Translations under genes and position numbers: made by a program | Shown: in pieces, positions 8,631 to 17,344 of the stretch | How positions within the stretch are numbered: the stretch's first letter is position 1 | Layout of the letters: each line of letters begins with the position of its first letter | DNA from: Acidobacteriota bacterium | GTDB lineage: Bacteria > Acidobacteriota > Blastocatellia > Pyrinomonadales > Pyrinomonadaceae | Direction: 5' to 3' | Assembly (NCBI GenBank): GCA_018269075.1 | Contig: JAFDVJ010000009.1 | Location: forward strand, 1,007 to 65,006 | DNA: 64,000 nt | The notes under the pieces: model-generated | What the model saw: only the letters and a program-made list of their open reading frames with translations | Databases searched by the model: none | What the model was told of the DNA's origin: nothing

Positions 8631-9755
8631 TTATTGTATCCGGTAAGCTTTGCTCTTCCAGAGGACGATGACGGTGCCGCCAAGCTCGTCGCCGATCGCG
8701 CGGAGGCCGGAATCGAGCTTGCGGTATTCGTCGGTGCCGCGGTTGACGGTTTTCTGCTTCTGGTTCGTGTAGGCCGAGTCGAACCACGTGCCGCCGACGT
8801 TGTTGAAGGTCTTGCCGCCGACGCTGCGGGTCGTACCGGGAACGGGCTGCGCGCCCGCGTTTTTCTCCGGCACCGAACGCGTTTTCAGCTTCGGCTGATC
8901 GTCGCCTCCGAAACGCTCGTCCCGCGTTTGGGCTTCCTTTTTGCTCAGATCCGGTTTCGGCACCGCGCCGGTCGTCGTCGATGACGGCTTCGGGGCCTCG
9001 TCGGTATTTTGCTGGCGGATGATGTTGCCTTCCTCCGCAGTTTTGTCGGCCGTTTTCGTGTCCTCTTCCGTGATCGGCGCGGGCGCGGCGCTCGTTTGGC
9101 CTTCGCCGGTCGTGATGTCGGATTTTCTTTCGGTCGGGACGGCCTCGCGGTCCTTGTTCATCGGCCCTCTTTCCGGCTCGGCGGGCGGCATCGAAACGCC
9201 GGGCGTCGCCGCCGGGCTCGACGCCGAATTGGCGGGCGCGGTGTTGGCCGCCGCGACATTTTCCGTCGGTTTGTTCGCGACCGAGACGGCCGGCGCGTTG
9301 GCCGCCGGCGCGGATTTCGTCGCCGGTTCCGAAGGGGTTTTCGAATACGATACATCGCGGCTTCCCGAACTCAGGTTCTGGAGCGCGACGTAGCCGAAAA
9401 ATCCGCTGAACAGCAGCACGAGCGCGCCCATCGTGTAGGCGAGCTGCGGAAACGCGAAGAGCCGGCGGTACCACGGCACCGGAACGGCGGCGATTTCCTT
9501 CGGCGTAACAGTCGAAGAAGCGGTTTCGGGTTCCGCTTCGGCATTCAGGGCGACGACGTTCGACAGGATCCCGCGACACCGCGCGCATTCCGCCAGATGC
9601 TCGACCGAACGGCGCCGCGCCTTTTCGGGCAGCGCGTTTTCGGCAAAGGCGGAAATCTGATCGGCGTCGAGATGCGCGTCGAAAAAAGCCGCCGCCTCAG
9701 TGCCGCGCGCTTTTCGCAGAATCGCATCCATTTCCTTGTCGAATTCAAATTCCAT
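8631..9755 (-). CDS. Zinc-finger anti-sigma factor (membrane-anchored)
   Basis: 374 residues. The N-terminal region holds a zf-HC2 anti-sigma zinc motif, His53-x3-Cys57-x2-Cys60 (HLAECARC), after the helix DQISAFAENALPEKARRRSVE. A single transmembrane segment lies at about 103-125 (FPQLAYTMGALVLLFSGFFGYV). The periplasmic part is long, rich in Ala/Pro/Ser/Thr and low in complexity, ending in a short ordered region that repeats YRKLDSGLRAIGDELGGTVIVLWKSKAYRI. It starts 84 bases downstream of the sigma factor gene on the same strand, the usual sigma/anti-sigma arrangement; it should hold the sigma factor inactive at the membrane until a signal arrives. Confidence 0.8.
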   Translation of the reverse strand: MEFEFDKEMDAILRKARGTEAAAFFDAHLDADQISAFAENALPEKARRRSVEHLAECARCRGILSNVVALNAEAEPETASSTVTPKEIAAVPVPWYRRLFAFPQLAYTMGALVLLFSGFFGYVALQNLSSGSRDVSYSKTPSEPATKSAPAANAPAVSVANKPTENVAAANTAPANSASSPAATPGVSMPPAEPERGPMNKDREAVPTERKSDITTGEGQTSAAPAPITEEDTKTADKTAEEGNIIRQQNTDEAPKPSSTTTGAVPKPDLSKKEAQTRDERFGGDDQPKLKTRSVPEKNAGAQPVPGTTRSVGGKTFNNVGGTWFDSAYTNQKQKTVNRGTDEYRKLDSGLRAIGDELGGTVIVLWKSKAYRIQ

Positions 9756-9839
9756 CGTTTATTACATTGAAAGCGCAAAAGCGGGCGGTTTTCCTCGTCT
9801 CTCCCTTTTCGCTTTCAAACACCCACATAAGAGAACGGT

Positions 9840-10856
9840 TCAGCGCAAAACTTCTTGCACGAGCCCGAAAATTATTAAAATCGCGACCAGTTTTTCGAGG
9901 CTGATGCCCAGTTTCGACGCGGTTTCCGCCAGATATTTTCTGACTTCGCCGTCGCTCCAGCCGTGCCGGCTCTTCAAAATTCGCTCGACCGATTTGCGGA
10001 TTTCCGTCTGGATCCGGACGACCTTGCGGCTCGCCGTCGCCTCGTGATAACCGAACATCTGCGCGATTTCCTTGAGCTTGAGCTCGTCGTAATAATAGAG
10101 TTTTAAAATCAGCTTGTCGTCGGCGTCGAGCTCGGCGATCGCCTGGTTGAGCGCCCGCGAAACGTCGCGCGTCAATTGTTTTTCGTCGAAGATCTCCTCC
10201 GGGTTGTCGTGATGCGCGAGGACCGCCAGATTTTCGGTCCGCTCGGACGATTCGTTGGCGAGATTTTCGAATTCGCGCGCTTCTTCGACCTGCACGAGCC
10301 GCGACTGTTTGCGGAACTGGTCGACGGCGAGCTGCGAAACGATCGCGCGCAGCCAGCCGCCCAAACTTCCGCGGCCGGAATAATACGAGAGCTTCGATTT
10401 CAGGTTGCCGTCCTTGTCGTGTTTGAGGCCGTAGAGCTCGGCCCAGATCGAGCTCGCCAGATCGTCGGCCTCCTCGGCCCTCGGCGAGATCTTCCAGGCG
10501 GCGGCCTTGACCGTTTTGTCCTGCGTCGCGACGAGCTCGGTCCACGCCGCTTCGTCGCCCTTCTCGCAGGCGAGCACGAGACACAGATCGTCGGCGCGGA
10601 GCTCGTCGATAAAGGTTTTGACGTCCTGCGCCGACACGTTTTCGTTGTCGCGAAAGAGATATTTTTCGAGCGATTTGTCGATCCGCGGCCGCAGCTCGTC
10701 CGCGCCGAGCCCGCGCGCGTTCGCCGCCCGCGAGATCAGTCGGGCGATCGATTCCTCGATAATCGGTTTGTGTTTTTCGGCGACGGCGATCACGATATTT
10801 TCCGGACGAAAGATTTTAACACTAATTTGCGGATTTTGGGGAACGGCGTCGCGCAA
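9840..10856 (-). CDS. ECF-like RNA polymerase sigma factor
   Basis: 338 residues from a TTG at 10856; a GTG at 10793 with GGAA seven bases upstream is an alternative, so the start is uncertain. The sigma-70 region 2 core is the stretch CEKGDEAAWTELVATQDKTVKAAAWKI ... ADDLASSIWAELY ... GRGSLGGWLRAIVSQLAVDQFRK. Region 4 is ALNQAIAELDADDKLILKLYYYDELKLKEIAQMFGYHEATASRKVVRIQTEIRK with its helix-turn-helix. There are two extensions beyond ordinary ECF factors: about 90 residues at the N terminus and a C-terminal tail of about 50 ending in a hydrophobic stretch (LVAILIIFGLVQEVL). It is followed by the zf-HC2 anti-sigma gene, its presumed regulator. Confidence 0.82.
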   Translation of the reverse strand: MRDAVPQNPQISVKIFRPENIVIAVAEKHKPIIEESIARLISRAANARGLGADELRPRIDKSLEKYLFRDNENVSAQDVKTFIDELRADDLCLVLACEKGDEAAWTELVATQDKTVKAAAWKISPRAEEADDLASSIWAELYGLKHDKDGNLKSKLSYYSGRGSLGGWLRAIVSQLAVDQFRKQSRLVQVEEAREFENLANESSERTENLAVLAHHDNPEEIFDEKQLTRDVSRALNQAIAELDADDKLILKLYYYDELKLKEIAQMFGYHEATASRKVVRIQTEIRKSVERILKSRHGWSDGEVRKYLAETASKLGISLEKLVAILIIFGLVQEVLR

Positions 10857-10911
10857 TCGGTGTCTAAAACATTGTAGTTGCTAAAATAAACGTCCGGGTT
10901 GCTTGACTCTT

Positions 10912-11901
10912 ATGATCGTTAAAATTTCCGCTTCATTGGGTATTTGTCTTTTGCTTTTATCTTTCCGGTCGATTTCCGGCCAGACTTCCGAAAGCGCCGA
11001 AGTCTTTTCGCTCGGCGCTTTGAACGAGAAGGCGACGCGGCTCGTGATGCCGAAACTGCCGAACGTTCAGCCGCGCGTCGCCGGAAAAGTCGAGGTTGCG
11101 GTCGAAATCGATCTGCAAAAAGGCGAAGTCGTCTCCGCGACCGCCGTTTCCGGTCATCCGCTCCTGCGCGCGGCGGCCGTCGAAGCGGCGCGCAAAACGC
11201 GGTTCGCGCCGGTTCTCGAAGGTTTCGACACGCTTTACGGGAAGGGCATTTTGACATATAAAGTCGAAGATTTCACGGGCCGGACGATTCTTAACAAAGA
11301 CGCGCGGCCGGTGTTGCCGGTGATCCGCGGGGGCATCATCAACGGCAAGGCGGCCGATCTGAAAAAGCCGGTTTACTCGAAAGAAGCGAGAGCGGGCTGC
11401 GCGGCCGGCAAGGTCGAGGTGCTGACGCTCGTCAATAACTGGACCGGAAAAGTCGCGGCCGCGAAGGCCGTCGCCGGCGACGAGCTGCTTTTCGAAGCTT
11501 CGGAAAAAGCCGTCAAAGAGACGAAATTCAGCCCGAGCAATATCGACGGGCCGAACGATTTCTACGTGATCGGCCGAATCGTCTACAATTTCGATCCGTT
11601 CGCCCGGAAATGCGTGGACGGCGGCGTTCTCAACCGAAAAGCGCTCAAACTGCCGAAACCGGTCATTAATCCGGACGTCAAAATTCGCCGGGAATCGACC
11701 GTCAGAGTGCGTGTCGTCGTCGACGGAAAGGGAAATATAATTTTTGCAAGAGTCATCGGCGAGCTTCACCCACTGCTGCGCTATTTTTTCGAAACGGCGG
11801 CGCGACAGGCCAAATTCTCCCCGACGCCGGGGCCCGGAGACATTTTGGTCAAGGGCGTGATCATTTATCGCATCCGGTCGAACGGCGAGATCGAAAATTG
11901 A
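10912..11901 (+). CDS. Secreted protein with three TonB C-terminal-like domains
   Basis: 329 residues from the ATG at 10912; a TTG nine bases earlier is possible. Signal peptide MIVKISASLGICLLLLSFRSISG. Three consecutive TonB C-terminal-like domains follow, each with the pattern GKVEV.V.ID...GEV..A.AVSGHPLL..AA..AA..T.F.P: about residues 50-120, 150-225 and 240-325. The third ends with the expected IYRI strand. There is no proline-rich arm and no ExbB/ExbD nearby, so this is not a conventional TonB; the triplication is unusual. It is transcribed divergently from the sigma-factor gene (about 55 bases between start codons). Confidence 0.75.
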   Translation: MIVKISASLGICLLLLSFRSISGQTSESAEVFSLGALNEKATRLVMPKLPNVQPRVAGKVEVAVEIDLQKGEVVSATAVSGHPLLRAAAVEAARKTRFAPVLEGFDTLYGKGILTYKVEDFTGRTILNKDARPVLPVIRGGIINGKAADLKKPVYSKEARAGCAAGKVEVLTLVNNWTGKVAAAKAVAGDELLFEASEKAVKETKFSPSNIDGPNDFYVIGRIVYNFDPFARKCVDGGVLNRKALKLPKPVINPDVKIRRESTVRVRVVVDGKGNIIFARVIGELHPLLRYFFETAARQAKFSPTPGPGDILVKGVIIYRIRSNGEIEN

Positions 11902-11940
11902 ATTTGCGGGTGAATCAACACGAACAGCTTATCCCTTAAA

Positions 11941-11982
11941 ACAATCCGCGAAAATCCGCTAAATCCGCGTTCGTCCGCGTCC
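11941..11982. repeat. Degenerate aatccgc array
   Basis: Four loosely spaced aatccgc/gtccgcg units fill most of the 93-base gap between the convergent triple-TonB-C gene and the hydrolase gene. It is a more degenerate version of the tandem short-unit arrays found at other gene borders here. Confidence 0.5.
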
Positions 11983-11994
11983 TATTAAAACTTC

Positions 11995-13014
11995 TTACTT
12001 CAAATTCCGCCGCAGAAACGAGATGATCTTGTAGCCGTCGAGGTAGACCCACGGTTTTTCGCCCAGAGTGTAGTGGCCGCAGGGGAGCGCGGTTTTGTGG
12101 TGTTTGATGTTGTTCTCGCGGAGCAGGCTGAGCGTCTGGAGCGAGAGTTCGATCGGGAACGTCAGATCGTAAAGCGTGTAGATGTAGCGCTGCGGGCGCG
12201 CGCTTTGCGCGGCGAGCTTTTTCATATAGGCGGCCGGCGAGATCGGCAGCCAGTATTCGCGCAGGTCTTCGAGCTCGATCTCGCGGTGCAGACTTTCCCT
12301 GACGTGATAGGTCGACAGGCCCTTCCAGACGACGTCGGCGAAATAGCTCGAAACGTGATTAAAGACGCCGGCGGCGAGCGTTTCGTCGTGGACGAAGCTC
12401 AGGAACGCGACGCACGAGCCGATGCTCGTGCCGACGATGCCGATCTTTTCGTAGCCCTGTTTTTTGAGCCAGTGAACCGCCGTTTTCGTGTCGAGAACGG
12501 CCTGCCGGACGGACTGGATCGTCTGCCCGACGTTCGGCGCGACCAAGTAATCGGCGCGTTCCAACGGCGGCGGCATTCTTCGTTCGTGGTACGGCAGCGT
12601 GAGCCGCAGCGCCGAGATGCCGACCTTGCGGAAGACCTTGCCGAGATCGAAGTAAGTGCCCTCGCGCGCGTTCCAGTGCGGGAGGATGACGACCGCCTTT
12701 TTGCGGTGTTTTTCGACCGGGAAATAATGCGCGTAGGCCGTATTGTTCTCCGAATAAGGCGTCCAGAGCGCGCTCGACCACGTCAGCTCGTGATTTTCCA
12801 TCCGGAAGCGGAAATCGTGATCCGCGGGCAGCGCGAAGAATTCGTCGCTCGCGGCGACCGCTTTTTGCGAATAGTCGCCGAAAAATTCGGCCGGCGGCCG
12901 GCCGTCGCGCGCTTCGTCGATGAATTCCGCGCCCCATTCGAACGGCCGCACGACGCGGTTGTCGTTGAGCATCGCAAAATGGCGTTCGCGCCGGTGCATA
13001 TAGCGTTTGAGCAT
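11995..13014 (-). CDS. Alpha/beta hydrolase family protein (ABHD18/DUF2048-like)
   Basis: 339 residues, no signal peptide. A nucleophile elbow GTSIGSCVAF (around residue 195, serine in GxSxG) follows TAVHWLKKQGYEKIGIV, and AVVILPHWNAREGTYFDLGKVFRKVGISALRLTLPYHERRMPP is a typical first half of the fold with the oxyanion region. Candidate acid/base residues are the Asp in YTLYDLTFP and the His in LPCGHYTLGEKPW near the C terminus, so the triad looks complete. The pattern resembles the ABHD18 (DUF2048) group of unknown substrate. It lies just downstream of bshA on the same strand with 66 bases between; no functional link is known. Confidence 0.7.
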   Translation of the reverse strand: MLKRYMHRRERHFAMLNDNRVVRPFEWGAEFIDEARDGRPPAEFFGDYSQKAVAASDEFFALPADHDFRFRMENHELTWSSALWTPYSENNTAYAHYFPVEKHRKKAVVILPHWNAREGTYFDLGKVFRKVGISALRLTLPYHERRMPPPLERADYLVAPNVGQTIQSVRQAVLDTKTAVHWLKKQGYEKIGIVGTSIGSCVAFLSFVHDETLAAGVFNHVSSYFADVVWKGLSTYHVRESLHREIELEDLREYWLPISPAAYMKKLAAQSARPQRYIYTLYDLTFPIELSLQTLSLLRENNIKHHKTALPCGHYTLGEKPWVYLDGYKIISFLRRNLK

Positions 13015-13080
13015 AAAAAGCTAATGGTAGAGAAACGGGGGCGCGGTTTCAAGTCGGGGGCGAAAATCGAATTCGAAAGT

Positions 13081-14226
13081 TCAGGCCGCGGCGGCCGTCT
13101 GCGTCTTTTTGAGAACCTGTTCGTAAAAGGCGATATACTGCGGGATGATTTTCTGCGTGCTGTAGCGCGAAACGGCGAGCTCGCGGCCGCGCGCGCCGAA
13201 TGCGCGGCGGAGGTCTTCGTTGTTCAGGAGCCGCAAAACGTCGTCCGACATCTTTTCGGTGTCGCCGACGTCGCTCAGGAAACCGGTTTCGCCGTCGGTC
13301 ACGACCTCGGGAATACCGCCGACGCGCGAGGCAACGACCGGGACTTCGCAGGCCTGCGCTTCGAGCGCGGCGAGGCCGAACGATTCGAGCTCCGACGGCA
13401 GCAGCGAGACGTCGGCGATGCCGAGATAATCGGCGATGTTCGGCTGTTTGCCGACGAAATGAACTTTATCCAAAACGCCGCGCGTCCGCGCGCGATGGTG
13501 CGCGGCCGAATATTCCGGGCCGTCGCCGACCATTACCAATCGCGCGTCCGCGCCTTTTTCGACGGCTTTGGCGAAGATCTCGACGCAGTCGACCGGCCGC
13601 TTGACGGCGCGAAAGTTAGAGAGGTGGACAACGATCCGCTCGCCGTTCGGCGCGAGCTCGTGTTTTAAGGGCGAATCGTCGATCTTTTGATAATGCGACG
13701 GGCAGATGAAATTCGGGATGACCTCGATCTCATCGAAATCGAACGTCTCGATCGTCGCCTGTTTCAAAAACTTCGAAACCGAAGTGACGCCGTCCGACTG
13801 CTGCAAACCGTAGCGTGTGATCGGCAGATAAGAGCGGTCCGCGCCGACGAGCGTGATGTCCGTTCCGTGAAGCGTCGTGATCACCGGCACGTAGCGTTTC
13901 TGCTTGATCGATTCGCGCGCGAGGATCGCCGAGATCGAATGCGGGATCGCGTAGTGGACGTGGAGCAGGTCGAGCTTTTCCGAGCGCGCGACGGTCGCCA
14001 TCTTCGTCGCGAGCGCGAGATCGTAGGGCTGATGCTCGAACAATGGATAGCTCATCATCTCGACCTCGTGAAACTGGACGCGGTCGTTGAGCTCGATGAG
14101 CCGCGTCGGCAGGCTCGACGAGATGAAATGGACCGTATGCCCGCGCGCCGCGAGCTCGCGTCCGAGCTCCGAGCCGACGATGCCGCTGCCGCCGTAAGAC
14201 GGATAAACCGTGATCCCGATGTTCAT
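13081..14226 (-). CDS. bshA: N-acetyl-alpha-D-glucosaminyl L-malate synthase BshA
   Basis: 381 residues from the ATG at 14226, chosen because the family begins [22 protein letters not shown]. BshA is the GT4-family glycosyltransferase that joins UDP-GlcNAc and L-malate, the first step of bacillithiol synthesis. Diagnostic stretches: [43 protein letters not shown] and the GT4 E-x7-E element in [25 protein letters not shown]. Length matches the family. The downstream steps (BshB deacetylase, BshC) are not in the window, so the pathway cannot be confirmed here; the cytosolic low-molecular-weight thiol is inferred. Confidence 0.88.
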   Translation of the reverse strand: MNIGITVYPSYGGSGIVGSELGRELAARGHTVHFISSSLPTRLIELNDRVQFHEVEMMSYPLFEHQPYDLALATKMATVARSEKLDLLHVHYAIPHSISAILARESIKQKRYVPVITTLHGTDITLVGADRSYLPITRYGLQQSDGVTSVSKFLKQATIETFDFDEIEVIPNFICPSHYQKIDDSPLKHELAPNGERIVVHLSNFRAVKRPVDCVEIFAKAVEKGADARLVMVGDGPEYSAAHHRARTRGVLDKVHFVGKQPNIADYLGIADVSLLPSELESFGLAALEAQACEVPVVASRVGGIPEVVTDGETGFLSDVGDTEKMSDDVLRLLNNEDLRRAFGARGRELAVSRYSTQKIIPQYIAFYEQVLKKTQTAAAA

Positions 14227-14262
14227 ACCGCTTGATAGATTATCACAAACTCGCGGGCCGGG

Positions 14263-14338
14263 TTTTAACGCGAAGGCGCGAGGGCGCAAAGATTTTAAAA
14301 ATTCTCCGCGTCTTCGCGCCTCTGCGTCTTCGCGTTAA
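14263..14338. repeat. Inverted GGCGCGAA-type arrays between bshA and the M1 peptidase
   Basis: Left arm ttaacgcgaaggcgcgaggg (from 14266) pairs with the right arm ending cttcgcgttaa at 14338. The peptidase stop codon (14335-14337) lies inside the right arm. The same palindromic repeat family occurs at 58491-58645 in the his operon. Confidence 0.8.
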
Positions 14339-15978
14339 TCGACTACTTCCTTGAGGATGAATTCGTCGGGATCGACGACGATCTTTTTCGGTTTCGCCCC
14401 TTTGACGGTGACGCTCGTTTCCTTGCCGGCGGGCGTCACGACGACGCGCTGCGCGCCTTTATTGGTGACGATTTCGAGCGTCACGGGTTCGAGAAAAGCC
14501 TCGTCCGGCTGCAGCTGTCTGAGCGTGATCGCGAGCGAGTTCGCGCCGGCCGCGCGCCAGCTCGTCTGATAGACCGGATGGCCCGACTGGTAGATCCAGC
14601 GCGTGAAAAATTCCTTCAAATCCTTGCCCGACGCTTTTTCGAGCGCGGCGCGAAGGTCTTCGGTCGTCGCGGTCGAATCCTTGTGCGCTTCGTAATAGGC
14701 GCGCAGTCCCTCGAAAAACGCGCGGTCGCCCAAAAGCCCGCGCAGGTTGTGCAGAACCCACGCGCCTTTTTCGTAGTTGTTCGGCGTTAGCAGATCGAAG
14801 AGCTTTTCGGTCTCGGTGTCGTGGATCGGCGTCCGGCGCGTTTTTTCGTAGTCGAGATAGCTTTTCGCCTTTTCCTTCATATAGCTTCGAAACACCGCGC
14901 GGCCCTCGTTTTTTTCGAGAAAAAGGCCGGCGAAATAGGTCGCGAAGCCCTCGCTCAGCCAGAGATCGGCCCACGTCGCTTCGGTCACCGTGTCGCCGAA
15001 CCATTGATGCGCGATCTCGTGGGCGACGACTTCCTCGACCGCGCGCGGAATTTTATAGCGCGGGCTGCGCGGTTTTTCCGTCAGAAAATTCCGGAAGAGC
15101 GTCGGCGTGAAGACGATCGTGTTGGCGTTTTCCATCCCGCCGAACTTGGTCGCGCCGACGATCAGCGCGAGCTTTTTGTACGGATACGGCGCGATCAGCT
15201 CGCCGAAGGTCGCGAGCGCGGGCGCGGCCGGCGAAAAGCCCGGCTCGGCGAACCGGCGGTCGGACTGCGGGACGTAATAGGAGATCGGCACCGGCGCGTT
15301 CGTCTTCAGAACGGCGGTCGCGAACCGGCCGGCGGCGACGACCATATTGTACGGCGAAACCGGCCGCGCTTCGTCGTAGATCCAGGTTTTCGTCGCGTCC
15401 GCGTTTTCCTTCACGGATTCGAGGACGCCGTTCGCGACGACCGGGTAAACGGCGGCGGCCGTCACCGTGAACCTGACCGACGCCTTCGCCGACGGGTGAT
15501 CGAGACACGGAATCCAGTGGTGGACGCGGTCGGCCCAGTTGTCGCCGACCGCCGACGGGCTGCCGTCGCGGTCGCGCGTCAAGATCAGACCGTCCTCGGG
15601 CACGCCCGAATAAGTGACGGAAACATTGAGCTTCGTGTCTTTGGCGGGCGGCGCAGCGAGATAGACGTCGAGCTTTTCGTCGTGACGGACGAAGCGCGCC
15701 GGCCGGCCGTCGACCGCGACGGCGCCGATCGGGAGCGCGCCGAAATCGAAATCGATCATCGTCACGTCCGGCTCGCGGATCAGGACCGTCACGACGGTCG
15801 TCGCCGAGGCGATCCGCGAAAGCTCGCCGTCGAACTGCAGGCTGACGTCGAAATGCAGCGGCTGCCACGCCTCGATCCGCCGCTCGCGGCGCTCGGCCGA
15901 AACGGCTGCCGCGAGCGCGGCGACGAGCAGGATGAGGCCGAAAAATCTTTTGAAACGAAGGCTGGTCAGGGTTTTCAT
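14335..15978 (-). CDS. M1-family zinc metallopeptidase (aminopeptidase N-like)
   Basis: 547 residues with signal peptide (FFGLILLVAALAAAVSA). The gluzincin active site is HEIAHQWFGD (HExxH, around residue 320) with the third ligand Glu in LWLSEGFATYFAG, and the exopeptidase motif GGMENANT lies about 40 residues earlier. The N-terminal beta-domain (about 35-220) and the helical tail with LFDLLTPNNYEKGAWVLHNLRGLLGD are as in compact M1 enzymes; the large C-terminal HEAT-like domain of E. coli PepN is absent, as in many secreted M1 members. Predicted to be a periplasmic or outer-membrane peptidase releasing N-terminal residues. All catalytic residues are seen. Confidence 0.88.
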   Translation of the reverse strand: MKTLTSLRFKRFFGLILLVAALAAAVSAERRERRIEAWQPLHFDVSLQFDGELSRIASATTVVTVLIREPDVTMIDFDFGALPIGAVAVDGRPARFVRHDEKLDVYLAAPPAKDTKLNVSVTYSGVPEDGLILTRDRDGSPSAVGDNWADRVHHWIPCLDHPSAKASVRFTVTAAAVYPVVANGVLESVKENADATKTWIYDEARPVSPYNMVVAAGRFATAVLKTNAPVPISYYVPQSDRRFAEPGFSPAAPALATFGELIAPYPYKKLALIVGATKFGGMENANTIVFTPTLFRNFLTEKPRSPRYKIPRAVEEVVAHEIAHQWFGDTVTEATWADLWLSEGFATYFAGLFLEKNEGRAVFRSYMKEKAKSYLDYEKTRRTPIHDTETEKLFDLLTPNNYEKGAWVLHNLRGLLGDRAFFEGLRAYYEAHKDSTATTEDLRAALEKASGKDLKEFFTRWIYQSGHPVYQTSWRAAGANSLAITLRQLQPDEAFLEPVTLEIVTNKGAQRVVVTPAGKETSVTVKGAKPKKIVVDPDEFILKEVVD

Positions 15979-16009
15979 AATTTTGATCTTTGATTCTTAA
16001 AATCAGTAA

Positions 16010-16077
16010 AGCGAGCGGCAGCGGGTCTTTTACGCTCGGAAATCAATATCGGTGAAACGGACTCGCTGCCGCTCGCT
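16010..16077. repeat. 18-bp inverted repeat in the gap between M1 peptidase and dehydrogenase genes
   Basis: Arms 16010-16027 (agcgagcggcagcgggtc) and 16060-16077 are inverted copies with one mismatch, separated by 32 bases. There is no T-run after either arm, so an intrinsic terminator is unlikely; it resembles the other palindromic intergenic elements of this window. Confidence 0.7.
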
Positions 16078-16093
16078 GTACCGATTGGTCGAT

Positions 16094-17299
16094 CTATTTC
16101 CGGCGGCGCACGTAATAGACGACGCCGCTGTAATCGTCGGTGAAGAGAAACGCGTTTTCCGAGAGCCTCAGGATGTCGCACGGCCGGCCCCAGACTTTCG
16201 AGCCCTGCAGGAAGCCGTTCATAAAGTCCTGCAGCTTTTCGCCCTTGCGGAGGACGACGATCTTGTAGCCGTGGCCGATGTCCTTGTTGGTCGAGCCGTG
16301 GAGCGAGACGAGAAACGCGTTCTTGATGAAATCGTCGGTCGCGTCGTCGAAATAGTCGAAGCCGAGCGCCGACGAATGCGACGGGAAAAAGCCGTAGGAG
16401 GCCGGGACGTTGTCGCAGTTTTTCAGGCGTTTCGTCGGTTTCTTGAGGTCGTTCGGCGGCGTCGTGTCGAAATAGACCTTGCCGTTCGACTGATAGCACG
16501 AGGCCCAGCCGTAATCGGCGCCGTCCTTGAGCGCGTAAAACGTTTCGTCCGGCTTGTTCAGACCGAGATGATCCGAGCCCTGGTTCGACGCGAAGAGATT
16601 GCCGGCGCGCCATTTGAGGCCGACCGCGTTGCGGAGGCCCTTCGCGAAGATCCGCCGGCCGCTGCCGTCCGGGTTCATTTCCAGCACGCTCGCGCGGACT
16701 TCCTCTTTTTCGTCGCAGGCGTTGCAGCTCGACCCGACCGCGACGTAGAGCTTGCCGTTCGGCGCGAAGGCGATCGTCCGCGTCAGGTGCCAGCCGCCGT
16801 ATTTGTAGCTCAGACCGTAATCGGGAAAGGTCGCCAGCGTCTGCGGTTTCAGATCGGACGGTTTCGTTTCGCCGGGCGTGAAGCGGCGGCGCGTCAGCTT
16901 GTCGGTCTCGGCCAGATAAAACCAGTTTTGGCCGTCGGCGTCGGTGTAAAACTGCGCGCTGTTCGGGTTGCGGAGATTCGTCAGGTAGGGGACGACCTTG
17001 CCGAATTTGCCGGTTTTTTCGTCGAAATCGTCGAGAATGTAAACCGTCCCCTTTTTGTTGTCGGTCAGGTTGTACATATCGGTCACGAAGATCCGGCCGT
17101 CGGGCGCTTTGGCGAAAAAGCGGACGCGTTTGAGGCCTTCGGCGGCCGGCGTGATCTCGTAATCGGCGGGCAGGTTCAGATTGAAGACCTTGCCGCTTTT
17201 GAGACTGATCTTGTGCGGCGTGAGCCGCGTCTGCGCGGGCAGGCTTTGAAACAGAAAAAACGCGGCGAGCGGCACGAAAAGAGCGCGAAAGATTTTCAT
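16094..17299 (-). CDS. Sorbosone-dehydrogenase/PQQ-glucose-dehydrogenase-like propeller protein
   Basis: 401 residues with signal peptide (FRALFVPLAAFFLFQSLPAQ). The propeller blades resemble the soluble PQQ-dependent glucose/sorbosone dehydrogenase family: VRFFAKAPDGRIFVTDMYN, HLTRTIAFAPNGKLYVAVGSSCNACDEK, IFAKGLRNAVGLKWRAGNLFASNQGSDHLG, DYGWASCYQS, and the late LSENAFLFTDDYSGVVYYVRR. The NACDE, GLRN and ...SD signatures occur in sugar-dehydrogenase-like proteins, but I cannot confirm a full PQQ site, and many family members have no known activity. Secreted or periplasmic. The lipoprotein gene upstream on the same strand (46-base gap) may be cotranscribed. Confidence 0.7.
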   Translation of the reverse strand: MKIFRALFVPLAAFFLFQSLPAQTRLTPHKISLKSGKVFNLNLPADYEITPAAEGLKRVRFFAKAPDGRIFVTDMYNLTDNKKGTVYILDDFDEKTGKFGKVVPYLTNLRNPNSAQFYTDADGQNWFYLAETDKLTRRRFTPGETKPSDLKPQTLATFPDYGLSYKYGGWHLTRTIAFAPNGKLYVAVGSSCNACDEKEEVRASVLEMNPDGSGRRIFAKGLRNAVGLKWRAGNLFASNQGSDHLGLNKPDETFYALKDGADYGWASCYQSNGKVYFDTTPPNDLKKPTKRLKNCDNVPASYGFFPSHSSALGFDYFDDATDDFIKNAFLVSLHGSTNKDIGHGYKIVVLRKGEKLQDFMNGFLQGSKVWGRPCDILRLSENAFLFTDDYSGVVYYVRRRK

Positions 17300-17344
17300 A
17301 ATATTTGAATTTTATGCGATCTTCGCGATTTGTAAAACCGGAAT

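Noticed and set aside
8137-8646. Short ORFs in the repeat island
   Set aside because: They are built of repeat units (FPNFPNFPNF) and of palindrome arms and have no ribosome-binding sites.
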